Part shown: positions 6,672-12,598 of the stretch, piece after piece
How the letters are laid out: the number at the start of each line of letters is the position of its first letter
How positions within the stretch are numbered: the first letter of the stretch is position 1
NCBI GenBank assembly: GCA_000436915.1
Contig: HF994111.1
Location: 1-12,648, forward strand
From: Prevotella sp. CAG:1092
Lineage (GTDB): Bacteria; Bacteroidota; Bacteroidia; Bacteroidales; Bacteroidaceae
Direction of reading: 5' to 3'
Length of the DNA: 12,648 bases
Program-made: the position numbers and the translations under genes
Notes under the pieces: model-generated
Seen by the model: the letters and a program-made list of their open reading frames with translations, nothing else
Told to the model about the DNA's origin: nothing
Databases searched by the model: none

Positions 6672-7595
6672 CTATCTATCTTTCTTTAGCCTCTCTATTT
6701 CTGCTTGCTGCTCATAATAAGCTTTCAAAGCCCTTTTTTTGAGGTCTTCGTAAGCGGCTTGCCATTTTGCGGCTAAAGATAGAGCATCCTCAAGTTGCGC
6801 CTTTTGCTCCTCCATTAGCCTCTTTTGCTCCTCCTTTTGCTCTTCAAGTTGCCCCTTTAGATCCAATATTTGCTTTATGAGCCTTGGATTCTCTTCTTCG
6901 AGTTGCTTTAATCTTTCGTCTTGCTTTTGGCGATATCCAGTGCGGGCTTTGTACATACGCTCTTTGATGCCACCTTCTGTGACGAACTCCCTGTCTAATT
7001 TTGCTAAGAATGACATTAGCATCTTATCGACCATATGGCAGAGGGTGATGGCGCAGTTGCACATCTCTTCATCGCTCCATTTAGAGAAGAATGGCTCGTA
7101 GTCTTCAAGCTTATTGTGATAACGGCAGTAGCTGAGCATCTTGTCGTATCTATCTTCTCCTTTGCGATAGAATAGTAAGTGGCGAGATTTTAAATAGTCT
7201 TCAAAGTCTTCACGAGTTTCTTTTAATGATGCACGTGCTACATTCAATAGCTTAAGTTGCATTTCGGTTGATGTAACTCCGTCTGCTAATCCTTCTACGA
7301 TATTCTGCTTGCATGAGCGTGCTGCTTGAATCACTTGATCACGAGTGCGGTCTTTATAAAGGTGGATAAAGCGGTCACAGAAGGCAAATGTGAGCTGATA
7401 TATCACATCCGACTTCTGATAAAAGAACAATGCATCCCAGTTGGCTTGCTGCTTGAGTACACTCGGAATTATATCTTGTTCAAGCTTATTGTTCTCACTA
7501 GGTGCTTTATCTTGCTCAATCTCTTTTCTATTCTGATTTAGGGCTTTTTCTTCTTGCTTATTTTTTATTTTGTCTTGTTCTGATTTATCTTCCAT
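6672..7595 (-). CDS. four-helix-bundle (S23/IVP-like) protein with suffix domain and coiled-coil tail
   Basis: This is a 307-residue predicted cytoplasmic protein without a signal peptide. The N-terminal 45 residues are charged and Lys/Glu/Gln-rich. Residues about 57-137 match the four-helix-bundle family related to 23S rRNA intervening-sequence proteins ('ARSCKQNIVEGLADGVTS', 'NVARASLKETREDFEDYLKS'). Residues about 165-222 resemble the 'four helix bundle suffix' domain known from Bacteroidales ('WSDEEMCNCAITLCHMVDKM', 'EGGIKERMYKARTGYR'). Residues about 223-305 are a strongly charged coiled coil with repeated EEQK motifs. The Avd protein of diversity-generating retroelements has the same fold, but no reverse transcriptase or template repeat is in the window. 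The fold often binds nucleic acid or assembles as oligomers; the molecular role here is unknown. No clear promoter was found (TAAATTCG at 7673-7666 has one mismatch), and no minus-strand terminator follows. Confidence 0.85.
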   Translation of the reverse strand: MEDKSEQDKIKNKQEEKALNQNRKEIEQDKAPSENNKLEQDIIPSVLKQQANWDALFFYQKSDVIYQLTFAFCDRFIHLYKDRTRDQVIQAARSCKQNIVEGLADGVTSTEMQLKLLNVARASLKETREDFEDYLKSRHLLFYRKGEDRYDKMLSYCRYHNKLEDYEPFFSKWSDEEMCNCAITLCHMVDKMLMSFLAKLDREFVTEGGIKERMYKARTGYRQKQDERLKQLEEENPRLIKQILDLKGQLEEQKEEQKRLMEEQKAQLEDALSLAAKWQAAYEDLKKRALKAYYEQQAEIERLKKDR

Positions 7596-7691
7596 AGTTT
7601 TAGTAGTTTGATTTTATAGATTAGACTAATAATAAATGACAACGTAGAAGTTGTTAAATTATTGCCGAATTTACATTATTTCACAGAAATA

Positions 7692-7723
7692 TTTGTTGTT
7701 TTGGAAAATAATAACTACCTTTG
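7692..7723 (+). promoter_or_regulatory. promoter of the ECF sigma factor gene
   Basis: TTTG (7692-7695) and TACCTTTG (7716-7723) are separated by 20 bp, a full match to the Bacteroidota housekeeping consensus. Transcription should start near 7730, giving a leader of about 70 nt that is A-rich and lacks a Shine-Dalgarno sequence. Confidence 0.7.
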
Positions 7724-7801
7724 CCAATACAAAACATTATTTAATAACAAAACGACACGCCTATAGGATATACATTTACTTAATAATAAAAAGATTAAGA
7801 A

Positions 7802-8398
7802 ATGAAGAAACTCTCAGAATTTACTGACGAGGAGTTGGCATTAGCTTATGCCAACGGAGATAACAAGGCGTTCGATTTGCTATTGTCACGCAATCAGACT
7901 AAATTGTTTTCCTATATTCTTTTCGTGGTTCGTGACCGCGAAAAGGCAGAGGATATATTCCAAGAAACCTTCGTCAAAGTAATATCAAGGTTGCAGCAGC
8001 AACGCTATGTTACAAGCGGTAAGTTTGGCGCTTGGCTGATTCGTATTGCTCACAATATTATAATGGACTCTTATCGTGAGCGAAGAATAGAGAATGTTAT
8101 TGAGACTCCTGAAGATAACAATCTTACTAATATCAGTAGCGACAATTTGTTGGAGTTGAATATTGAAAACCAATATGTCAACGACCAAGTGCTTGAGGAT
8201 GTGAAGAAGATTATGAATCTCTTACCCGATACACAGCGCGAAGTTGTCTACATGAGATATTATCAGCAGCTATCATTTAAGGAAATAGCTGAATGTACCA
8301 ATGTCAGCATCAATACAGCTTTGGGGCGTATGCGCTATGCTATATTGAATATGCGTCGTATGGCTCGCACACAAGAACTTGACTTGGAGCTATATTAA
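7802..8398 (+). CDS. RNA polymerase sigma factor, ECF (sigma-70 family)
   Basis: This 198-residue protein would bind core RNA polymerase and direct it to alternative promoters. Region 2 spans about 20-95: 'DREKAEDIFQETFVKVISRL' (45-64) is the typical region 2.2 core-binding signature, and 'FGAWLIRIAHNIIMDSYRER' (75-94) covers regions 2.3-2.4. Region 4 spans about 133-188, with 'LPDTQREVVYMRYYQQLSFK' then 'EIAECTNVSINTALGRMRYA', the helix-turn-helix that reads the -35 box. Length and order are normal for ECF factors. A consensus housekeeping promoter drives it. No anti-sigma gene follows: the next gene is convergent rpe. It is therefore an orphan ECF whose activity may be set by expression level or by a distant partner. 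The class and regulon cannot be read from the sequence. Confidence 0.92.
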   Translation: MKKLSEFTDEELALAYANGDNKAFDLLLSRNQTKLFSYILFVVRDREKAEDIFQETFVKVISRLQQQRYVTSGKFGAWLIRIAHNIIMDSYRERRIENVIETPEDNNLTNISSDNLLELNIENQYVNDQVLEDVKKIMNLLPDTQREVVYMRYYQQLSFKEIAECTNVSINTALGRMRYAILNMRRMARTQELDLELY

Positions 8399-8441
8399 AA
8401 AGTAGCTATATACTGAGATAATATTAAAAATAGGCTTATAA

Positions 8442-8503
8442 TAAAAAATGGGGCTACACATTAAGAAGATATAATAATATCACATCTTAATGTATAGCCC
8501 CAT
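8442..8503 (-). terminator. long hairpin terminator between sigma factor and rpe
   Basis: Bases 8448-8466 pair with 8485-8503 over 19 positions with one mismatch (C8457/A8494). The loop contains a further perfect stem, GATAT (8468-8472) with ATATC (8477-8481). Read on the minus strand the hairpin is followed by six U (plus-strand A 8443-8448, the first partly in the stem), so it terminates rpe. It lacks a U-run on the plus strand but could still protect the 3' end of the sigma factor mRNA. Confidence 0.8.
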
Positions 8504-8521
8504 AAATATTCTATAGAGTTT

Positions 8522-9172
8522 TTATAGATTCTTCAGCCAGCTAATAGTAGCCAATGGGTCTTCGGCTTTGAATACATAACTGCCACTTACCAGCACATCG
8601 GCTCCTGCTTCAACGAGGCGTGGTGCAGTATCTTGTTGCACTCCACCATCAATCTCTATCAAGGCTTTGCTACCACTACGAGCTATTAAGTCCTTTAGCC
8701 TACCGACTTTTTCTATAGTATGCTCGATAAACTTCTGACCACCGAAGCCTGGGTTAACGCTCATCAATAACACCATATCGACATCATTGATGATATCTTC
8801 GAGCACAGATACAGGGGTTGAAGGGTTAAGAGTTACGCCAGCTTTCATTCCTGTTTCGTGAATTTCTTGTATTGTGCGATGCAGATGTCGACAAGCCTCA
8901 TAGTGTACGTTCATCATCATTGCGCCAGCCTTAGCGGTCTGTTTGATGTAACGTTCAGGCTGTTCTATCATGAAGTGAACATCCAAAGGTTTCTTGCAGA
9001 CTTTAGCTACAGCCTCAATGACAGGGAATCCGAATGAGATGTTTGGGACGAACATGCCATCCATGACATCAAGGTGAAGCCAGTCGGCTTCGCTCTTGTT
9101 TATCATTTCCATCTCTCCTTGTAGGTTGAGGAAGTTAGCCGCCAACAAAGAAGGTGAAATCAAAGTTTTCAT
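8522..9172 (-). CDS. rpe: ribulose-phosphate 3-epimerase
   Basis: The enzyme interconverts D-ribulose 5-phosphate and D-xylulose 5-phosphate in the cytoplasmic pentose phosphate pathway. The ATG at 9172 gives 216 residues, the usual family length, and starts 'MKTLISPSLLAANFLNL'. A TTG seven codons upstream is possible but would overlap the stop of the small gene before it. Family signatures are complete: 'WLHLDVMDGMFVPNISFG' (metal-binding His and Asp), 'PLDVHFMIEQPERY', 'MSVNPGFGGQKFI' (phosphate and substrate loop), 'IEIDGGV' and 'VSGSYVF'. The start lies 8 bp downstream of the 41-codon gene's stop, so the two are probably co-transcribed and perhaps translationally coupled. The 3' end meets the convergent sigma factor gene at the hairpin 8442-8503. 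Confidence 0.96.
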   Translation of the reverse strand: MKTLISPSLLAANFLNLQGEMEMINKSEADWLHLDVMDGMFVPNISFGFPVIEAVAKVCKKPLDVHFMIEQPERYIKQTAKAGAMMMNVHYEACRHLHRTIQEIHETGMKAGVTLNPSTPVSVLEDIINDVDMVLLMSVNPGFGGQKFIEHTIEKVGRLKDLIARSGSKALIEIDGGVQQDTAPRLVEAGADVLVSGSYVFKAEDPLATISWLKNL

Positions 9173-9180
9173 TTTGCTTA

Positions 9181-9306
9181 TCAATTTAGACAAAAGTTTA
9201 AAGTGTTGCCGTTGTTTTTAGATACTCTATATGTATGGGCAATCTTGCGAATTATTTCTAATGTCATTTCTGATGGAGCAGATTCTTCAAGTGTAAAATA
9301 TTTCAT
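9181..9306 (-). CDS. small protein of 41 residues directly upstream of rpe
   Basis: The frame opens with ATG at 9306 (MKYFTLEESAPSEMT...) and ends with TGA at 9181-9183, 8 bp before the rpe start. The peptide is amphipathic, with 'TLEIIRKIAHTYRVSK' likely helical, and it ends 'NFCLN'. It has no signal peptide or membrane segment. It resembles a pattern I recall from short hypothetical proteins of Bacteroidales (acidic start, PSxxTLxxIRxxAxTYR core, terminal CLN), but I cannot verify that here. A -7-like element (TAAATTTG, 9357-9350 on the minus strand) is well placed about 45 nt upstream. The tight spacing suggests an rpe operon partner or an upstream frame that tunes rpe translation. The function is unknown. 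Confidence 0.6.
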   Translation of the reverse strand: MKYFTLEESAPSEMTLEIIRKIAHTYRVSKNNGNTLNFCLN

Positions 9307-9349
9307 AGGCAATCATAAATTTGGTTCTGTATATTAAACGTACCACTTT

Positions 9350-9357
9350 CAAATTTA
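9350..9357 (-). promoter_or_regulatory. possible -7 element for the small gene and rpe
   Basis: The minus strand reads TAAATTTG, matching TAnnTTTG, about 44 nt upstream of the 41-codon frame. No -33 TTTG is found. The region is AT-rich, so a chance match is possible; another TAAATTTG exists on the plus strand at 9316-9323 with no gene behind it. Confidence 0.35.
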
Positions 9358-9559
9358 TTACATGGAAATGAAAAAATAGTTGCACTTTTAATCTAAATCA
9401 ATTTAATTATCGATTAGAGTCCAATGCTTTTTCTATTTTCTGAATATACAAACCTCATGTTGTTAAATAATAATACGCTATTTATTCTATGATTAAACTA
9501 TATATAATAAGGTAAATGATACAATTTGCTATCAATCTAAAATATTTTTGCTCAAAAAG
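9358..9559. other. AT-rich divergent intergenic region between rpe and trp operons
   Basis: This is gene-free DNA between two divergent transcription units. I see no convincing reading frame, tandem repeat or strong hairpin, only scattered AT-rich runs. It may carry upstream promoter sequences for both sides. Confidence 0.4.
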
Positions 9560-9590
9560 TTTGGGGATTAAAAGAAAAAGTGTAATTTTG
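9560..9590 (+). promoter_or_regulatory. trp operon promoter
   Basis: TTTG (9560-9563) and TAATTTTG (9583-9590) are separated by 19 bp and match both elements of the Bacteroidota consensus. Transcription should begin near 9597, about 45 nt before the leader peptide start and 260 nt before trpD. Confidence 0.8.
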
Positions 9591-9641
9591 CAAACGAACA
9601 ATAGTTCTAATCAAATATTAAAAACCAAAACAATAAAGACT

Positions 9642-9695
9642 ATGATCAATATAGTATCTCTTACATGGTGGTGGCGTATCTCAAGATTTCAATAA
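9642..9695 (+). CDS. trpL: trp operon leader peptide, 17 residues with three tandem Trp
   Basis: The peptide reads MINIVSLTWWWRISRFQ and ends at TAA (9693-9695). The three consecutive TGG codons at 9666-9674 are highly unlikely by chance 70-80 nt before an intrinsic terminator and upstream of trpD. Its role is to sense charged Trp-tRNA through ribosome stalling, not to act as a protein. It is not homologous by eye to enterobacterial TrpL beyond the Trp run; the symbol is used by function. Confidence 0.9.
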   Translation: MINIVSLTWWWRISRFQ

Positions 9696-9743
9696 AGTCG
9701 TGAGTCGAGTAAGCCGTGTGGATACTTTAATAAGATATCAATG

Positions 9744-9773
9744 GGCCTGTCGTTCTTACGACAGGCCTTTTTT
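9744..9773 (+). terminator. trp attenuator terminator
   Basis: GGCCTGTCGT (9744-9753) pairs perfectly with ACGACAGGCC (9758-9767) around the tetraloop TCTT, followed by six T (9768-9773). It lies between the leader peptide and trpD, so it must be bypassed for the operon to be expressed. Confidence 0.9.
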
Positions 9774-9856
9774 AATAAATTTCAATCAAATACAGAGACA
9801 ACAAGATATGATACCTTAGTCCTCTGCAAACAACCAAACAAATAGGAGACAAATTT

Positions 9857-10861
9857 ATGGAGATGAAAGAAGTTTTGAACAAGATGCTGAACCACGAGGA
9901 GCTCTCGCGCACCGAAACTCGTGATATCATTGTTGGTATTACTAAAGATGAATTTCCAACCGAGCAGATAACAGCGCTACTTACTGGTTTGCAGATGCGA
10001 GGTGTTACTGTTGACGAGTTGTTGGGTTTCCGTGATGGCATTTTGGCAACGGGAGTGAAAGCCATACTGGATTGCGATAAGTATATCGATGTAGTAGGTA
10101 CTGGCGGTGACAGAAAGAATACTTTCAATATCAGCACAACTTCTTGCTTCGTTATTGCTGGAGCTGGATATAAGGTTGCTAAACATGGCAACTATGCTGC
10201 AACATCTGTTAGTGGTGCATCAAACGTGATTCATCATCATGGAGTGAAGTTTACTGCCGATATCGACAAATTGAATCGCAGCATCAACGAAGCAGGTATC
10301 GTATATCTCCATGCGCAGCTCTTTGCAAGTGCAATGAAGTTTGTTGGTCCTATCCGCAAGGCTTTGCAGTTCCCAACGGTTTTCAACCTTCTTGGTCCGT
10401 TGGTTAATCCATCACAGCCAAAGGCTCAGCTCCTTGGTGTTGCTAACCTTGATCAGATGCGCCTTTATCGTCAGGTATATCAGAAGTTGGGTATCGACTA
10501 TGGCATCGTTAATAGCATAGACGGATACGATGAGATCAGTCTTACTGGCGATTTCAAGGTTGCTACCAACAACTATGAACGAGTATTCTCGCCTGCAGAC
10601 CTTGGTTTTGTTCCTGCTACACCGGAAGAACTTGTTGGAGGAGCCAACGAAGATGAGGCTGCAGAAATCTTTGATGCAGTATTAGAGAATAGGGCTTTGC
10701 CTGCACAGAAGAATGTGGTATTGGCAAATGCAGCCTTTGGTATACAGGTTATGGAGAAGGGAAGAAAGAGCATAGAAGAATGTGTGGAAATAGCCCGCGA
10801 ATCTATAGATAGCGGTAAGGCGCTCGCCACATTCCGTAAGTTTGCAGAGATAAACTCTTAG
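9857..10861 (+). CDS. trpD: anthranilate phosphoribosyltransferase
   Basis: TrpD transfers phosphoribosyl from PRPP to anthranilate, the second committed step of tryptophan synthesis. At 334 residues it has normal family length and no fused glutamine amidotransferase domain. Motifs are intact: 'DVVGTGGDRKNTFNIST' (78-94, PRPP and metal loop), 'KHGNYAATSVSGASNV' (109-124, anthranilate/PRPP contacts) and 'FPTVFNLLGPLVNP', the family's FNxLGPLxNP signature. An in-frame ATG at codon 3 (9863) is an equally possible start, since no Shine-Dalgarno sequence decides. It is the first structural gene after the attenuator, whereas in Bacteroides trpB, trpE and trpG usually precede it. trpC follows after 82 bp. 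Confidence 0.97.
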   Translation: MEMKEVLNKMLNHEELSRTETRDIIVGITKDEFPTEQITALLTGLQMRGVTVDELLGFRDGILATGVKAILDCDKYIDVVGTGGDRKNTFNISTTSCFVIAGAGYKVAKHGNYAATSVSGASNVIHHHGVKFTADIDKLNRSINEAGIVYLHAQLFASAMKFVGPIRKALQFPTVFNLLGPLVNPSQPKAQLLGVANLDQMRLYRQVYQKLGIDYGIVNSIDGYDEISLTGDFKVATNNYERVFSPADLGFVPATPEELVGGANEDEAAEIFDAVLENRALPAQKNVVLANAAFGIQVMEKGRKSIEECVEIARESIDSGKALATFRKFAEINS

Positions 10862-10943
10862 TTATCCATAATGATTACTCTTAGTTCTCTTTAATAATCT
10901 CGCCCACGAAATAAAATATTCACCATTCCAAATTCAATATAAA

Positions 10944-11753
10944 ATGAAGGATATCCTTGAAGAAATAGTTGCCCATAAGCATCAAGAACTTGAGGCTTTC
11001 AAGCAGTTCTTGCCACCACGTCAACTATACTCGTCAGTTGAGGCTGATATGGCAAAGCGTGATGCAGAAGGTGTACCATCGATGCGTGAAGCGTTGCTGG
11101 CTTCAGATACGGGCATAATAGCAGAGTTTAAACGCAAGTCGCCTTCTAAAGGATGGATAAACAAAGATGCTAAGGCTGATGTAGTGCCATTGCAATACCA
11201 AGAGAATGGAGCTGCAGCATTGAGTATACTCACAGACACAAATTATTTTGGAGGGTATGATGAATATATAATGTACGCGCGAGAGAGTGGGGTTACATTA
11301 CCTATATTATATAAGAACTTCGTTATCGATGAATACCAACTCTTGCAAGCTGTACATAGCGGTGCCTCTGCAGTATTGCTCATAGCTGCATGCTTAGAGA
11401 AAGATAGATGTCAGCAACTGATACAAGCTGCCCATCAACTGAAGCTTGAAGTGCTGTTGGAGATGCACAACGACCGCGACTTCGAATATGCTGAACTTGA
11501 GCCCGATATGTATGGTATCAACAATAGAAATCTTGGAACCTTCGTCACTCAGGTAGAGAATAGCTTTAGATTGGCAGAGAGGTTGCCCGAAGGAGTATGC
11601 AAGGTTAGCGAAAGTGGCTTGTCTAATGCTGCAACAATACAGGACTTGCGAAAAGTTGGTTTCCGTGGTTTCCTTATGGGTGAACATTTTATGAAGACCG
11701 ACAACCCAGGACTTGCTTTAAAGACACTCATTGATACCATCAAAACAACATAA
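10944..11753 (+). CDS. trpC: indole-3-glycerol phosphate synthase
   Basis: TrpC closes the ring of carboxyphenylaminodeoxyribulose phosphate to give indole-3-glycerol phosphate. The 269-residue TIM barrel keeps the key positions: 'IIAEFKRKSPSKG' (58-70, with Glu61 and Lys63), 'LYKNF' (122-126, catalytic Lys124), 'LLEMH' (171-175, Glu173), 'GINNRNL' (191-197) and 'SESG' (222-225). The motif LYKNF differs from the common LRKDF but retains the lysine. It is a stand-alone enzyme, not fused to TrpF as in enteric bacteria. It lies 82 bp after trpD and 59 bp before trpF on the same strand; neither gap holds a terminator. Confidence 0.97.
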   Translation: MKDILEEIVAHKHQELEAFKQFLPPRQLYSSVEADMAKRDAEGVPSMREALLASDTGIIAEFKRKSPSKGWINKDAKADVVPLQYQENGAAALSILTDTNYFGGYDEYIMYARESGVTLPILYKNFVIDEYQLLQAVHSGASAVLLIAACLEKDRCQQLIQAAHQLKLEVLLEMHNDRDFEYAELEPDMYGINNRNLGTFVTQVENSFRLAERLPEGVCKVSESGLSNAATIQDLRKVGFRGFLMGEHFMKTDNPGLALKTLIDTIKTT

Positions 11754-11812
11754 TTGCCAAAACTGCGTTATTATCTTAGATGAACTAAGCAACTAATAAA
11801 AGAAAATAAGAT

Positions 11813-12508
11813 ATGATAATAAAGGTTTGTGGCATGCGCGATGCCGACAATATTCGTGCTGTTGTAGATGCTGGTGCTGATATGATAGGATTGATTTTCT
11901 ATCCAAAGAGTCCACGTTGTGTTACCATGGTAGATTCTCGTAGCGGACTAATCCCAGACCATGTAGATAGCGATTTCGAGAAGGTTGCAAGTAACGATAA
12001 AGCATCTTCTATAAATGATAGACCACAGCTGGTAGGCGTATTCGTAGATGATCTTCCACAGAATATCGTTACAAGAATATACAACTACGACTTAGACTAT
12101 GTGCAGTTGCATGGCGACGAGAGCCCTGTAATGATACAGAATCTAAAGGCTACTGTTGTGCCAGATATCCGAAAGGAACTAAAGGTGATAAAGGCAATAA
12201 GCATAGCTAACAAGGAAGACCTACAGAAATGCCAACAATATGAAGGCTTGGTAGATGTGTTCCTCTTCGATACCAAATGCTCAAGCGTAGGCGGTAGTGG
12301 CAAGAAGTTTGATTGGCAGATGCTACAAGCTTACAATGGCAATACTCCTTTCCTGCTTAGTGGTGGCATTTCACCCGATGATGCTGAAAGCATTAAAGAG
12401 TTTCATCATCCTATGTTTGCAGGTATCGACCTCAATAGTAAGTTTGAGATAGAACCAGGCTTCAAAGATGTTGAGAAAGTGAAGACTTTTATATCTGAAA
12501 TGAAATAA
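11813..12508 (+). CDS. trpF: phosphoribosylanthranilate isomerase
   Basis: TrpF performs the Amadori isomerisation of phosphoribosylanthranilate, the step between TrpD and TrpC. The 231-residue TIM barrel starts 'MIIKVCGMRDADNI' with catalytic Cys6, has 'YVQLHGDE' (96-103), catalytic Asp153 in 'VFLFDTK', the phosphate site 'LLSGGISPDD' (181-190), and 'GIDLNSKFE' (204-212). It is longer than a minimal TrpF of about 200 residues because of a polar insertion near residues 41-70, between beta-alpha 2 and the 'LVGVFVD' strand. No motif is broken by the insertion. A spacer of 90 bp with very few G separates it from trpA. Confidence 0.96.
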   Translation: MIIKVCGMRDADNIRAVVDAGADMIGLIFYPKSPRCVTMVDSRSGLIPDHVDSDFEKVASNDKASSINDRPQLVGVFVDDLPQNIVTRIYNYDLDYVQLHGDESPVMIQNLKATVVPDIRKELKVIKAISIANKEDLQKCQQYEGLVDVFLFDTKCSSVGGSGKKFDWQMLQAYNGNTPFLLSGGISPDDAESIKEFHHPMFAGIDLNSKFEIEPGFKDVEKVKTFISEMK

Positions 12509-12598
12509 ACAACGCAAACATCAAAAGCAACGCAAACATAATAAACGACATCACAAACACCCACAACACAAACATTATCAACATAAACACCAACGATT
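12509..12598 (+). other. A/C-rich, G-poor spacer between trpF and trpA
   Basis: Of 90 bases, 75 are A or C, with only 5 G and 10 T on the coding strand. CAACGCAAACAT-like words recur (12510-12540). There is no hairpin, promoter or terminator, so the RNA should be unstructured. Such leaders may help ribosome loading in Bacteroidota, which rarely use Shine-Dalgarno sequences. Confidence 0.6.

Larger units (their letters stand above)
9597..9773 (+). promoter_or_regulatory. trp attenuator leader (Bacteroid-trp-type)
   Basis: The untranslated leader contains a Trp-rich leader peptide gene (9642-9695), about 50 nt of intervening sequence, and an intrinsic terminator (9744-9773) before trpD. This is the arrangement of ribosome-mediated attenuation and fits the published Bacteroid-trp RNA motif found before trp genes in Bacteroidota. 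When Trp-tRNA is scarce, a ribosome stalled on the Trp codons should free downstream RNA to block the terminator. Candidate competing pairings are GTATC (9676-9680) with GATAC (9721-9725), and GTAAG (9709-9713) with CTTAC (9755-9759) in the terminator. Both are short, so the antiterminator fold is my inference. Confidence 0.85.

Noticed and set aside
6609..6687. Leu-periodic plus-strand frame through the 9-bp array
   Set aside because: No start codon precedes it in frame, and the periodicity is a direct consequence of a 9-bp repeat being three codons long.
6672..7595. Diversity-generating retroelement suggested by the Avd-like fold
   Set aside because: No reverse transcriptase, template repeat or variable repeat is in the window; the fold alone is not enough.
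9173..9193. TTG start of rpe seven codons upstream
   Set aside because: ATG at 9172 gives the usual family N terminus (MKTLISPSLLAANF); the TTG would overlap the stop of the 41-codon gene and adds residues absent from typical Rpe.
9316..9323. Plus-strand TAAATTTG as a promoter
   Set aside because: No TTTG at the -33 distance and no gene behind it before the well-supported trp promoter; probably chance in AT-rich DNA.
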